From Acanthococcus lagerstroemiae (taxonomy: Eukaryota; Arthropoda; Insecta; Hemiptera; Eriococcidae), in NCBI GenBank assembly GCA_031841125.1, contig JAJSSI010000011.1, forward strand, positions 434,001 to 498,000: a stretch of DNA of 64,000 nt, in the 5' to 3' direction. A program made the position numbers and the translations under genes. The notes beneath the pieces were generated by a model. It saw nothing but the letters and a program-made list of their open reading frames with translations. It was not told the DNA's origin and did not search any database. Shown in pieces: positions 51,877 through 60,779 of this stretch; the stretch's first letter is position 1, and each line of letters begins with the position of its first letter.

Positions 51877-53123
51877 TATTCTTCTTCTACTACCCATTGT
51901 GCAGTATCTGTAGTAAGCTGCCACAATAAAATATTTTTATTTGATGAGATCTTTGTCATGGATTCCGTATCATAATGCCTTAATGTGTAAAGAGAAACGC
52001 CCCTGAAAATACGTATTCTATATTGGCTTTGCCATTTTTCGAGAAGATGTTCAAGGTGGTTGAAAGCATCCTCGATACATACTGAAAAGCTTATGGCCGA
52101 GCTCTGCATTAAGTTAACTTTAATGGCAAATTCAGCAAAAATTTTGAAAATATCGCTGATGTTATGCTCAGCAATAAAAGCAAAATCTCTGCTTGAGAAA
52201 AATAAAAGCACCTGATTTTTCTTAAGAATATAACAGGGAAGCAGAGGAAGCAACATAGGGCCCTTTTTAACAGAGGTTCCTGGCTGCTTAGGATTCAAAA
52301 AAGAGCGAACGTATAAGGGGATACTTTTATCCTGGAGGGGTTGCAGGGTTTTAGGATGAATCACCGAAGCCCCATAATAAGCCAACTCTATAGCTTCTTC
52401 ATAGGAGAGTTGCCGCAAGAGTTTGGTCTCTGAAAAATAACGCGGATCTGCATTTAATACACCGGGTACATCTTTCCATATAGTCTGACTCTCGCCATCT
52501 AGGCACCATGCGAAAATGGCTGCTGTGTAATCTGAGCCTTCCCTACCTAAAGTGGTGGTAAAGCCATTAAGATCTGATCCCATAAAACCTTGCGTGACAT
52601 AAAAGGCGTCTTTTTTTAAAGCCCGTATCCTCTTAGCCGTCTCCTGCCAGTCCACGTTTGCTTGACGATAATTAGCATCGGTTTTTATATAGTCTCGAAC
52701 ATCCAGCCATTCATTTTCTATACCTATAAGCCGAAGATATTCGCTGATGATTTTCGTAGAGATGAGTTCGCCAAAACTGACGATTTGATCATATAAAAAA
52801 TCATAACTCGGCGATTTATTCCTTTGAAAAAAAATCTTTATATCGGAAAAAAAAACATCAATCTCTTTAAATATGGAATGAGTTAATGGAAACAAGGTTG
52901 TGGTGATCTGCAGATGATCTTGAGCAATTTGCGAAATACTTGCATCAATATCTTGTTGCGAGAAATACATCTGCACCAGCCTCTCAAGAGTGTTGGTAGT
53001 CTTTCCCATAGCTGAAACCACCATCAAAGTATTCCTATATCCCACAGTTTTCAGGACTGTAACCACATTTTTTACACTCGCCGCATCTTTTATGGATGCG
53101 CCTCCAAATTTGTAAACTTTCAT
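51876..53123 (-). CDS. lysC: Aspartokinase
   Basis: Aspartokinase phosphorylates aspartate, the first step to lysine, diaminopimelate, threonine and methionine. The 415-residue monofunctional protein starts MKVYKFGGASIKDAASVKNV. It keeps GREGSDYTAA (about 202-211) and VIHPKTLQPLQ, and ends with degenerate ACT-like domains (about 290-405) that usually bind the feedback amino acid. No homoserine dehydrogenase is fused. It is first in a two-gene unit with the acyltransferase. No TAnnTTTG box is seen in the 160 nt before it. Confidence 0.93.
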   Translation of the reverse strand: MKVYKFGGASIKDAASVKNVVTVLKTVGYRNTLMVVSAMGKTTNTLERLVQMYFSQQDIDASISQIAQDHLQITTTLFPLTHSIFKEIDVFFSDIKIFFQRNKSPSYDFLYDQIVSFGELISTKIISEYLRLIGIENEWLDVRDYIKTDANYRQANVDWQETAKRIRALKKDAFYVTQGFMGSDLNGFTTTLGREGSDYTAAIFAWCLDGESQTIWKDVPGVLNADPRYFSETKLLRQLSYEEAIELAYYGASVIHPKTLQPLQDKSIPLYVRSFLNPKQPGTSVKKGPMLLPLLPCYILKKNQVLLFFSSRDFAFIAEHNISDIFKIFAEFAIKVNLMQSSAISFSVCIEDAFNHLEHLLEKWQSQYRIRIFRGVSLYTLRHYDTESMTKISSNKNILLWQLTTDTAQWVVEEE

Positions 53124-53286
53124 ATCGCGTGACCTGGCTTTTAAGCTATTGTGCCTATATTAAAACGGATTTCAAAATCCGTTCAAAATTTATAAACTCA
53201 ATAACAAAATGTCTTTTACATTGCGATCGTTTTTTCAGAAAGAAATCTAAGCTGATTTATTATTTAACCCTTCATTTTTCATTACC

Positions 53287-54285
53287 ATGACAATAAAACT
53301 ATACCCTTGGGGAATTTATAATAACAAATCAAAACGAATTTACTTTCCCTACAGGGGAGCCCTCACGGCTTTTAATCTCAATAAAATTAGCTGCTAAGAT
53401 AGTCAATCGTGAAGTAAACAAAGCTAGACCGGTTGATATCTTTGGCAAAAGTGACGTAGTGAATATACAGCGAAACTCAACAGAAAATCGATGAATTTGC
53501 CCATAATGTGTTTATTGAAGCTCTTACAAGAAAGAGATGTAGTATGTGGCATTGCTTCATCAGCAAGAAAGTGAAAATTTTATTGCCATAAAAGGCCGAT
53601 CCAAATTGCGTAAAAGCAAATATATGAAATTAATAGATCCATCGGACGTCTCTACCAAGATCGATGCGAACATTTTTATCAAGTATTTTTCCCATCTACA
53701 AAAGAATAAACTCTAAAGGAAAAAGTAAAGCTTAAAGATTTTTTATAATAAAGATTAATAGTAAATCGCAACAGGCTGTATCATTTACCACTCATCAACT
53801 ACGCTGGTGTAGACCACAGGCATGAGGCGAACGGATTTAACTTAAATACTTCGCCGGATACATTTTATTTATATCATTCTCAGATACGATTTATCAATGA
53901 GGGCAAAATCTATTTTCTATCAGATGGAGGAAATTACAGACATTTCCCAAAAAAGGAGTAAAAGATTTATCAAATATTACCTACAAGAAAAACGACCTTA
54001 TACTTTACCTTATGTAGGTTCGCTCATATCAGATTTTCATAGAAATATGCTTAAAGACGTTATTTACATCTACCCTACGAGCTTACAAGCACCCAAAGAT
54101 AATGTTAAGGGCTGCTCTAGGCGAGCCCAATTTTATAGCTTTCTAGCCGATCAGGCCGGTGAAAGGCCTCCGGCGGACATAGGCTAATACTTGAGATTCA
54201 GGCTGAAGAGCTTCACCAACGAGCACCTTTTTTTTGTGGATGTTTCGAAATGGTATACAAAGAGGAAGAACTTATGCAATCTTAA
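53287..54285 (+). pseudogene. fbp: Class I fructose-1,6-bisphosphatase, decayed
   Basis: Fbp is the gluconeogenic phosphatase. The ATG at 53287 is followed by a shift in a G4 run after 9 codons. After it come [14 protein letters not shown] and [12 protein letters not shown], the family's N-terminus. Later pieces are GRSKLRKSKYMKLIDPSDVSTKID (metal-site DPLDGSSNID eroded to DPSDVSTKID), INEGKIYFLSDGGNY (53900), RPYTLPYVGSLISDFHRNMLKD (54000) and a HQRAPFFCG end. Many stops lie between. The metal-site change and the multiple lesions show it is long dead. Confidence 0.92.
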
Positions 54286-54329
54286 CAAGATCTATGTTCT
54301 AAGGTCATTTCACTTTTAAGAAAAGGAGC

Positions 54330-54337
54330 TAATTTTG
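54330..54337 (+). promoter_or_regulatory. Promoter -7 box of rnpA
   Basis: TAATTTTG fits TAnnTTTG and ends 7 nt before the rnpA ATG at 54345; the mRNA is probably leaderless. Confidence 0.5.
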
Positions 54338-54344
54338 AAGGATA

Positions 54345-54716
54345 ATGACCAGAAATCATCGCTTCAAGAAATGTGAACGCTTAAAAGGAAGGCAAAAGAT
54401 GACAGAGATCCTCAAAAAAGGTTATATTTTACACACTGAGGCCTTAAAAATGATCTATCTTAAAAAGATACCTGATCAAGAATACACACAGATAGGCATA
54501 TCAGTGCCTAAAAAATTTGTCAAAAAGGCCGTAGAGAGGAACTTAATCAAAAGACGCTTGAGAAGCGCTTATAGAATTAACAAGCATCTCTTGAATAAAA
54601 CTGAGACAAATTATTCGATATTTCTTATCTGGATGAATAAAGAGTTGCTCGATTTTCAAAAGGTAGAACAACTCGTTAAAAGAAGTCTTTTTTTCCTAAC
54701 ACAGGAAAACAGATGA
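54345..54716 (+). CDS. rnpA: Ribonuclease P protein component
   Basis: RnpA is the protein cofactor of RNase P, which matures tRNA 5' ends. The 123-residue basic protein has FKKCERLKGRQKMTEILKKG at the start and the RNR signature VERNLIKRRLRSAYR at about 65-79. The length is normal. The rpmH partner gene of many genomes is not adjacent, as is usual in Bacteroidota. It lies between dead fbp and a small membrane protein gene, and is intact. Confidence 0.93.
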   Translation: MTRNHRFKKCERLKGRQKMTEILKKGYILHTEALKMIYLKKIPDQEYTQIGISVPKKFVKKAVERNLIKRRLRSAYRINKHLLNKTETNYSIFLIWMNKELLDFQKVEQLVKRSLFFLTQENR

Positions 54717-54723
54717 TATTTTT

Positions 54724-54960
54724 TCAGAAAAAGCTATGATCAGCAATTTTTTTTCTTCGCAAAGTCTTCCTCTCTCTGAACTTAGCGAGCAATAAATAAA
54801 TGACAACCAATAAAAATCCACACACAGCAACAAGCAAGCCCGACCAACGCCTTAGAGAATAGATGTCGGACGCATCTTTTTTTTCATTGAATATCAGGTA
54901 TATATAGAACCCAGCTAAGAAAACAAAAACGCATAATAATATATACAAAAACTTTTTCAT
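54724..54960 (-). CDS. Small two-span membrane protein
   Basis: The 78-residue protein, starting MKKFLYILLCVFVFLAGF at 54960, has two hydrophobic segments (about 3-24 and 41-60) and a basic C-terminus. No family is recognised. The start at 54960 is preferred over the longer frame, because that would overlap the marC coding end by 35 nt. It lies 10 nt downstream of marC on the same strand, so it is probably co-transcribed with it. It could be a membrane-associated accessory protein. Low complexity in homopolymers is not seen. Confidence 0.55.
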   Translation of the reverse strand: MKKFLYILLCVFVFLAGFYIYLIFNEKKDASDIYSLRRWSGLLVAVCGFLLVVIYLLLAKFRERKTLRRKKIADHSFF

Positions 54961-54970
54961 GATTACTTTT

Positions 54971-55546
54971 TCAGGTATGAATGAGCTTGTAAGCATTAGC
55001 GGCAAACATTTTCACGGCAAAGGCCAAAAGTACGATTCCAAACACTTTTTTAAGCACATTTAATCCGTCTTTACCCATTTTTCGCGCTACAAAATCAGAT
55101 TTCTCGATCACGAAATAAGCCACTAACATATTCATAACTAAGGATATAACAATAATATCAAGGCTATAGGCAGCTCGAAGAGAAATCAAAGTGGTTAAAG
55201 AACCGGGGCCGGCAATCAATGGAAAAGCTATAGGAACAATCGAAGCTTGCGCGCTTTCAGAGGTTTTATGAAGTTCTATCCCCAGGATCATCTCCAAAGC
55301 GATAAAAAAAAGCACTATAGAACCAGCCACGGAAAAAGAATTTACATCGATACCGATAATACCTAATATGGACTGACCTAAAAAGAGAAAAGAAAGAAAA
55401 ATGCATAAGCATGCCAAAACAACTTTTTTCGAATCGATAAGATTTCCTTTGGTTTTAAAATTCATGATAGTAGGCGTATTTCCTATAATATCAATGATGC
55501 TGAAAAGCACCATAAAACAGCTCACACATTGTTTGATCCATTCCAT
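54971..55546 (-). CDS. MarC-family integral membrane protein
   Basis: The 191-residue protein has six transmembrane segments. The family signature occurs near the N-terminus (FSIIDIIGNTP), with AFPLIAGPGSLTTLISL in the middle (about 107-123). MarC/YchE proteins are inner-membrane proteins of uncertain function, once linked to antibiotic resistance, and sometimes annotated as NAAT amino acid transporters. It is intact. The small membrane protein at 54724-54960 follows. Confidence 0.88.
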   Translation of the reverse strand: MEWIKQCVSCFMVLFSIIDIIGNTPTIMNFKTKGNLIDSKKVVLACLCIFLSFLFLGQSILGIIGIDVNSFSVAGSIVLFFIALEMILGIELHKTSESAQASIVPIAFPLIAGPGSLTTLISLRAAYSLDIIVISLVMNMLVAYFVIEKSDFVARKMGKDGLNVLKKVFGIVLLAFAVKMFAANAYKLIHT

Positions 55547-55593
55547 ACAATTAATTATACTTGCCCAAAAAAGCGCTATTGATGTTAAAGAGT

Positions 55594-56327
55594 TTAGATA
55601 AATGAAGAGTTTTTTCCCGTTAGTACTTTACTGAGCAAGTTTTCGCATCGATATTTGCGAAAGAGCTGAGCAACCATTTGTATTCTCTCTTCACAGCGTT
55701 GCACAAATATTACTCCACTGCCTTCCTTTCTCATAATACATATGAGATATACTTCATTTTCCTTTCCATTTCTTTTATTGGGGATATGAAAAACTTCCGC
55801 CAATAGTTCTAAAGATGTAAAATGTCTGTGATCTCCAAAACGCAAGAGATGCATGGTATCGATATATGTGCCTTGCCATGATTTTTTATCTTATAAATCA
55901 AGAACATCAGAAATCTGGAGATTATTGATCAACACACGTCTGCAACGAAAAGGAAAATAAAATGCTTTAGCATTGTACGCGCAAAAAAAATAGTCCAAAG
56001 GGTTGTAATTTTATTTAACAAAGCGATAAATTCCGCCAACAACGCCGACTCGTTATCACCATAAAAAGTCTTTACAGGAAATGCATCTCTGCCCCCTGGG
56101 ATATAGCCACAAGAAATACAGAGAACCCTGGAGAATTCCGCCCATAGAACGGCTCGTTCCATAAAATATTCCTGCACTTTCCGTTCTTCTCCCCTTTATA
56201 TGAGCGGTTTTCTTTTTGAAAATTCGCCTAATGGCCTCGGAAAGCTCTTCAAAATGAGCTACCATAGGAAACTGTTTCAATATGGACGAAAAGAAGAGAT
56301 TCAGAAGCAATTTTCGCAATCCTCACT
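55594..56327 (-). pseudogene. Predicted 3'-5' exonuclease (PolC/PolB-like), decayed
   Basis: Minus-strand pieces follow a Bacteroidota family of DEDD-type 3'-5' exonucleases. Near 56300 a strand reads LLFVHIETVS, where the catalytic first Asp of the LDIET motif is replaced by His. HFEELSEAIRRIFKKK lies near 56250, AEFSRVLCISCGYI at 56100-56145, and the C-terminal LRFGDHRHFTSLELLAEVF and FRKYRCENLL at 55594-55854. Several frameshifts and a stop at about 55890 separate them. The family's role is unknown. Confidence 0.72.
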
Positions 56328-56356
56328 TTAAATAAAATTAATTTGCAGCAGTCTAA

Positions 56357-56470
56357 TCAGTCTTGAATAGTCTTTTTCTTGCGTCTTAAGTTTTTTTGAC
56401 TTAAACGAGTATTTCCATAACTACCTCTGTTGATTTTTCCGCGACGGGTTTTCTGATCACCTTTTCCCAT
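56357..56470 (-). CDS. 30S ribosomal protein THX
   Basis: A 37-residue, very basic protein reads MGKGDQKTRRGKINRGSYGN, then a Lys/Arg-rich tail ending QD. This matches the small ribosomal protein THX (bTHX) of Bacteroidota and Thermus, which fills a cavity in the 30S head. It has a promoter box at 56517-56524 and a start with typical MGKGD. It is too short for most gene callers' default thresholds. The start at 56470 and TGA at 56359-56357 define it. Confidence 0.9.
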   Translation of the reverse strand: MGKGDQKTRRGKINRGSYGNTRLSQKNLRRKKKTIQD

Positions 56471-56516
56471 AATCTATTTATTTTTCTGATTAGAAATAGC
56501 TAATTTACTGCATTTA

Positions 56517-56524
56517 CAAAGTTA
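56517..56524 (-). promoter_or_regulatory. Promoter -7 box of THX gene
   Basis: TAACTTTG on the minus strand fits TAnnTTTG, with a 46-nt leader before the THX ATG. Confidence 0.55.
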
Positions 56525-56566
56525 AAAAATATTACATTACAGACTTCACTATATTATAAGATTTTC

Positions 56567-57158
56567 ATGAAAAAAACGCTTATCATCGTTGACATTCAAA
56601 ATGATTTTATAGAAGGCTGAGGGCCCTGCCCGTGCCAATTTGAGATAAATCAAGAACAAAAAAAAGATCTGGTATTGGCTACACAAGATTGGCATCCGCC
56701 TGATCATAAGAGTTTTTGCTTCGAACTGGGAAGAAAGCTTTTGAGAGCATCCCCCCGCAAGGGAAAAAGAACAAATGCTGTGGTCTAACCATTGCATACA
56801 AGGCAGTAAAGGTGCGGAACTGGTTGAATCTTTAAATACCGGAGCTGTATGAGCCACATTTAGAAAGGGTATGCATCCGGAAAGAGATAGTTACAGTGTT
56901 TTTTTTGATAATGCACATCTTCATGCCACGGGCTTGGGTGATTGCCTCAAGGGCATGGGGAGTAGAATGCGTTTTTGTCTGCGGATTGGCCACTGATTAT
57001 TGTGTATATCATACGAATATGGATACTAAAATCTGGGATTTAACACCTATTATCTATGCCGCTTAACAAGATACATCAGTAAAGCAGGCTATTTGAAAGC
57101 TCTTGAAGAAATGCGGTCAAAAGGCATATACCTGGAAAATAAAGTGGATCAAACATGA
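56567..57158 (+). pseudogene. pncA: Nicotinamidase, decayed
   Basis: PncA hydrolyses nicotinamide to nicotinate for NAD salvage. The ATG at 56567 begins MKKTLIIVDIQNDFIEG with the catalytic Asp, then hits TGA. Later frames carry LVLATQDWHPPDHKSF (metal-binding Asp/His), an ELVESLNTGAV segment, FRKGMHPERDSYSVFFDN and the LKALEEMRSKGIYLENKV end. The region with the catalytic Cys (about 56970-57005) reads with shifts. Frameshifts are many, but the order covers the full ~200 residues. The stop overlaps the next start (ATGA). Confidence 0.88.
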
Positions 57159-57418
57159 AATCTACCATCGATAAGCTGCTTAATGAAATAAATGCTTCTG
57201 AAGAAATATTTGATTTTTCTCGAAATCAAAAAGAATTGATTGAGATTTTAAATAAAGAACTTCCAGAGAAACTTCATAGAAAAATTGGAAAACTCTGTTT
57301 TAAATGTCTTGAAAACCCTCAAGTAAGCGGCAAGGTAAAAAAATTGGCAAAAGAACGTCTTTTCGAGTTACTCAAAAAATATCCCAGACTAGCGGAAAAT
57401 AATAAAAACCCCACCTAA
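57155..57418 (+). CDS. Small helical protein of unknown function
   Basis: The 87-residue protein is rich in Lys, Glu and Leu and predicted all-helical, with one CFKCLENPQ segment. No family is recognised. Its ATG overlaps the pncA stop (ATGA), so it was translated within a pncA operon; its frame has remained open although pncA is dead. It ends 12 nt before the convergent sufS end. It may be a real conserved small protein or a frame open by chance. Confidence 0.5.
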   Translation: MKSTIDKLLNEINASEEIFDFSRNQKELIEILNKELPEKLHRKIGKLCFKCLENPQVSGKVKKLAKERLFELLKKYPRLAENNKNPT

Positions 57419-57430
57419 GGTTATTAATTT

Positions 57431-58657
57431 TCAGGAAGTTAGCATTTTAGAGGCTTTACCAACGGCATCACAGAGTTTTTCAACTTCTTCCAGAGTATTA
57501 TAAACAGCAAAGCTCGCGCGTACTGTTCCCGGGGCGTTTAGCACATGCATGAGAGGCTGCGCGCAATGATGCCCCGTACGTACTGCAATACCCATTCTAT
57601 CGAGAATACTACCTACATCAAATGGATGAGCGCATGATAAATTAAAGGAGGCTATGGCTGAGCGCGGCGCGTTATTGGCATAGAGCAAAAGATTAGGTAT
57701 CTCTTCTAAAGCTCTGCTTGCCTCATCGAGTAAATAAGTTTCATATATCTTAATACGTTCCATGCCTATATGCTCTAAAAATCTAAGCGCATGCTCCCAA
57801 GCGATAATGCCAGCTATATTAGGCGTACCGGCTTCTAGCTTAAAAGGTAATTCCGCATAAAGCGTTTCTTCGAAAGTAACTTTTTTAATCATTTCACCTC
57901 CTCCCTGCCAGGGAGGAAAGCGTTCTAATAATTTTCTTTTTCCATAAAGCGCTCCAACCCCTGTAGGTCCGTACATCTTGTGAGCGGAAAAAACATAAAA
58001 ATCAACATCTAAATCTCTTATATCCAAATGATTATGTGATATGGCCTGAGCGCCGTCTATAAGCACCCAGGCACCTTGTTCATGTGCTTTTTGTATGATT
58101 TCCCTTATAGGATTTATCACGCCCAAGGCGTTGGAAATATGGTTGACCGCTACCAGACGCGTTCGCTCATTTAAAAGCGCATCGAAGCATTCTAAATTTA
58201 GACAAGCATTATGATCTATAGGTATGATACGTAAGCGCGCCTTTTTATGTTGACAGAGCATCTGCCAGGGCACAATATTCGAGTGGTGTTCCAATTCAGA
58301 AAGAATGATCTCATCTCCTTCATTTATGAAATCACTTATGACTGCCGAGACTAAATTGATAGATTCGGTAGTGCCTTTGGTAAATATGATCTCCTGCACA
58401 TTCGAAGCGTTAATAAACTTACGAAGATGCTCCCGACTTTGCTCCATGGCCTCTGTAGCGAGTTGACCGATATAGTGAACGCCGCGATGCACATTGGCAT
58501 TTATGGTAAGGTAATATTCATCTATAGCTTTAATAACTGCTAAGGGCTTTTGGGTAGTAGCCGCATTATCCAAATATATCCAAGGCTTTTGATAAACCTC
58601 TTGAGAGAGGATGGGAAAATGAGCACGCAGTTCAAGAATTTCTGATGGTGAAAACAT
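57431..58657 (-). CDS. sufS: Cysteine desulfurase SufS
   Basis: SufS is the PLP enzyme that frees sulfur from cysteine for Fe-S cluster assembly. The 408-residue protein has the cofactor lysine in SAHKMYGPTG (about 228-237), an ELEHHSNIVPWQ motif and the persulfide Cys in RTGHHCAQP (about 362-370). It is last in the operon, 8 nt after sufD. No SufE gene is seen in the window; SufU/SufE-type partners may be elsewhere. It is intact. Confidence 0.95.
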   Translation of the reverse strand: MFSPSEILELRAHFPILSQEVYQKPWIYLDNAATTQKPLAVIKAIDEYYLTINANVHRGVHYIGQLATEAMEQSREHLRKFINASNVQEIIFTKGTTESINLVSAVISDFINEGDEIILSELEHHSNIVPWQMLCQHKKARLRIIPIDHNACLNLECFDALLNERTRLVAVNHISNALGVINPIREIIQKAHEQGAWVLIDGAQAISHNHLDIRDLDVDFYVFSAHKMYGPTGVGALYGKRKLLERFPPWQGGGEMIKKVTFEETLYAELPFKLEAGTPNIAGIIAWEHALRFLEHIGMERIKIYETYLLDEASRALEEIPNLLLYANNAPRSAIASFNLSCAHPFDVGSILDRMGIAVRTGHHCAQPLMHVLNAPGTVRASFAVYNTLEEVEKLCDAVGKASKMLTS

Positions 58658-58665
58658 TATAAGTG

Positions 58666-59988
58666 TTATAAAGAAAATTCAAAATGCACGTTCAATTTTT
58701 TACCTATAAGCTCATGAATATGGTTTTTCAATTTTGGAATAGGGATATGCTCGAGCACCTCCCTGGCAAAAGCAAACAATAGTTGGGCACGGGCTTGTTT
58801 TTCAGGAATACCTCGCGATCGCAAATAAAAAAGAGCTTGTTGGTTGAGTTGTCCTACCGTACAACCATGAGAGCAGCGCACATCATCGGAAAAAATTTCA
58901 AGTTGCGGCTTTGTATTTACAGTAGCCTCATGAGAGAGCAAGACATTGTTGCTCTGCTGAAAAGCATTGGTTTTCTGCGCTTGTTTACGCACCATAATTT
59001 TTCCGTTGAAAACCCCTCTGGATTTATCGTCAAAAATACCCTTATAAATCTCATGACTTTGGCCATTAGGATGTGCGTGCTCCATCAAGGTGTGGTGATC
59101 CACAAGACTCTCTCCCTGGAGAATACTAAGACCGTTGAGCCGTGAATTTACTTCTCGATCGCGTTGATAAACATGCAGGTTATTTCGCACAAGCTCCCCT
59201 CCAAATGAAAAAGTGCCTATTGGGCATTGACTTCCGCGATCTTGTGAAACAAACGTATGATCTATCAAAGAGGCCTGAGGTATATCATCCTGGATTTTGA
59301 AATATTCCAAATGACTATAAGCATGAGCATAAATTTCGGTCACTGAATTGCTTAAAGGGGCATGATTCCCCAAGGCATGATGACGCTCTATGATTTGCAA
59401 ATGAGCGCCTTTTCCCAAAATCACCAAATTTCTGGGGTGAAGCAAAGTATGGTCAGCTCCCCCACTGGTAGAGAGATACAAGATTTGAACAGGTTTTTCA
59501 ACTAAGGTCCCCTCAGGGATATAAATATAAGCTCCATCTTGCGCAAAAGCCGTATTGAGCGCACTCAGACTCTCCTGGTCCGGAATCAATTTAGAATAAT
59601 AATTTTCTATGACCGAGCCGTATTTCCTTAGAGAAAGCGCATGCGAGAGCACACAGATATCCTTGTCCTGATGAGTAGTTTCAGAGAGCCAGGAGCTATA
59701 CACTCCATCTACAAATACCAGACGAAAACTATCGAGATCATCCAAAAGATAAGGTTGTATATTCTTGCGCTCCACTAAAGTTTTCTGAGGAACAAAAAGC
59801 GTATAATCTCGCTTAAGCAAAGGCATAAGATGGGTGTATTTCCATTCCTCATCTTTAGGCATCGGGAAGCCTCTTTTTTCGAACACATCAATAGCCGCGC
59901 AACGAAGATCATGGACATATCTGTTGACGGGAATCTGAGTTTCCTGCTGCGCGATATAAGAAGATATGATCTTATCTTTCAGCTCCAT
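58666..59988 (-). CDS. sufD: Fe-S assembly protein SufD
   Basis: SufD is a beta-helix scaffold subunit of the SufBC2D complex that builds Fe-S clusters. The 440-residue protein has the family core, with [22 protein letters not shown] (about 149-170), [18 protein letters not shown], and the conserved [21 protein letters not shown] near the C-terminus (about 365-385). Its start overlaps the sufC end by 17 nt. The order sufB-sufC-sufD-sufS is the usual one. It is intact. Confidence 0.94.
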   Translation of the reverse strand: MELKDKIISSYIAQQETQIPVNRYVHDLRCAAIDVFEKRGFPMPKDEEWKYTHLMPLLKRDYTLFVPQKTLVERKNIQPYLLDDLDSFRLVFVDGVYSSWLSETTHQDKDICVLSHALSLRKYGSVIENYYSKLIPDQESLSALNTAFAQDGAYIYIPEGTLVEKPVQILYLSTSGGADHTLLHPRNLVILGKGAHLQIIERHHALGNHAPLSNSVTEIYAHAYSHLEYFKIQDDIPQASLIDHTFVSQDRGSQCPIGTFSFGGELVRNNLHVYQRDREVNSRLNGLSILQGESLVDHHTLMEHAHPNGQSHEIYKGIFDDKSRGVFNGKIMVRKQAQKTNAFQQSNNVLLSHEATVNTKPQLEIFSDDVRCSHGCTVGQLNQQALFYLRSRGIPEKQARAQLLFAFAREVLEHIPIPKLKNHIHELIGKKLNVHFEFSL

Positions 59989-60748
59989 TATATTGGAAGT
60001 TTTTTACTCCTTTTTTGATCCAGTCATAGCCTTTTTTCTCAAGGTCCAGCGCAAGTTTCCGATCACCTGATTTAACAATTTTCCCTTGATAAAGCACATG
60101 TACGTAATCTGGTACGATATATTTTAAAAGACGCTGATAATGTGTGATGATCAAGATGGCGTTCTGACTGCCTTTCAGCGTATTGACGCCTTCTGATACT
60201 ATTCGAAGCGCATCGATATCCAAACCCGAATCGGTCTCATCAAGAATGGCCAGCTTAGGCTCGAACATGGCCATTTGGAAGATCTCATTACGTTTTTTTT
60301 CTCCCCCCGAAAAACCCTCGTTTAATGAGCGAGAGAGAAAGTTCTTGTCAATGCCTAAGAGGGCGGATTTCTCCCGAATCTTTTTAAGCATCTCAGCTGC
60401 CGACATTTCTTCTAAATTCTTAGCTTTTCTGGAAGCATTCACAGCTGTGCGGATAAAATTGGTAACCGATACTCCGGGAATCTCCACAGGATATTGAAAA
60501 GAGAGAAAGATGCCTAAGTGAGCTCGCTCCTCCGGAGAAAGACTTGAAATGTCTTCTCCTTCAAAAAGTAGGCTTCCCTGCGTTAGCTCGTACTCTTCTT
60601 TACCGGCGATAATGGAAGAAAGTGTACTTTTCCCCGAACCATTAGGCCCCATAATGGCATGGATCTCGCCCGCTTTGATCTCTAAATCAATTCCTCGAAG
60701 AATGTCTTTTTCTTCTATACGGGCATGAAGATTAGTAATATTTAACAT
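59972..60748 (-). CDS. sufC: Fe-S assembly ATPase SufC
   Basis: SufC is the ABC-type ATPase of the SufBC2D scaffold. The 258-residue protein carries Walker [10 protein letters not shown] (about 35-43), the signature FSGGEKKR (about 147-154) and Walker [13 protein letters not shown] (about 170-181), the Suf-specific form. It has no membrane domain. It lies between sufB (31 nt upstream) and sufD (17-nt overlap). It is intact. Confidence 0.95.
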   Translation of the reverse strand: MLNITNLHARIEEKDILRGIDLEIKAGEIHAIMGPNGSGKSTLSSIIAGKEEYELTQGSLLFEGEDISSLSPEERAHLGIFLSFQYPVEIPGVSVTNFIRTAVNASRKAKNLEEMSAAEMLKKIREKSALLGIDKNFLSRSLNEGFSGGEKKRNEIFQMAMFEPKLAILDETDSGLDIDALRIVSEGVNTLKGSQNAILIITHYQRLLKYIVPDYVHVLYQGKIVKSGDRKLALDLEKKGYDWIKKGVKNFQYNGAER

Positions 60749-60779
60749 AATGAATATTGTAAAGGGAAAATATCTTATA

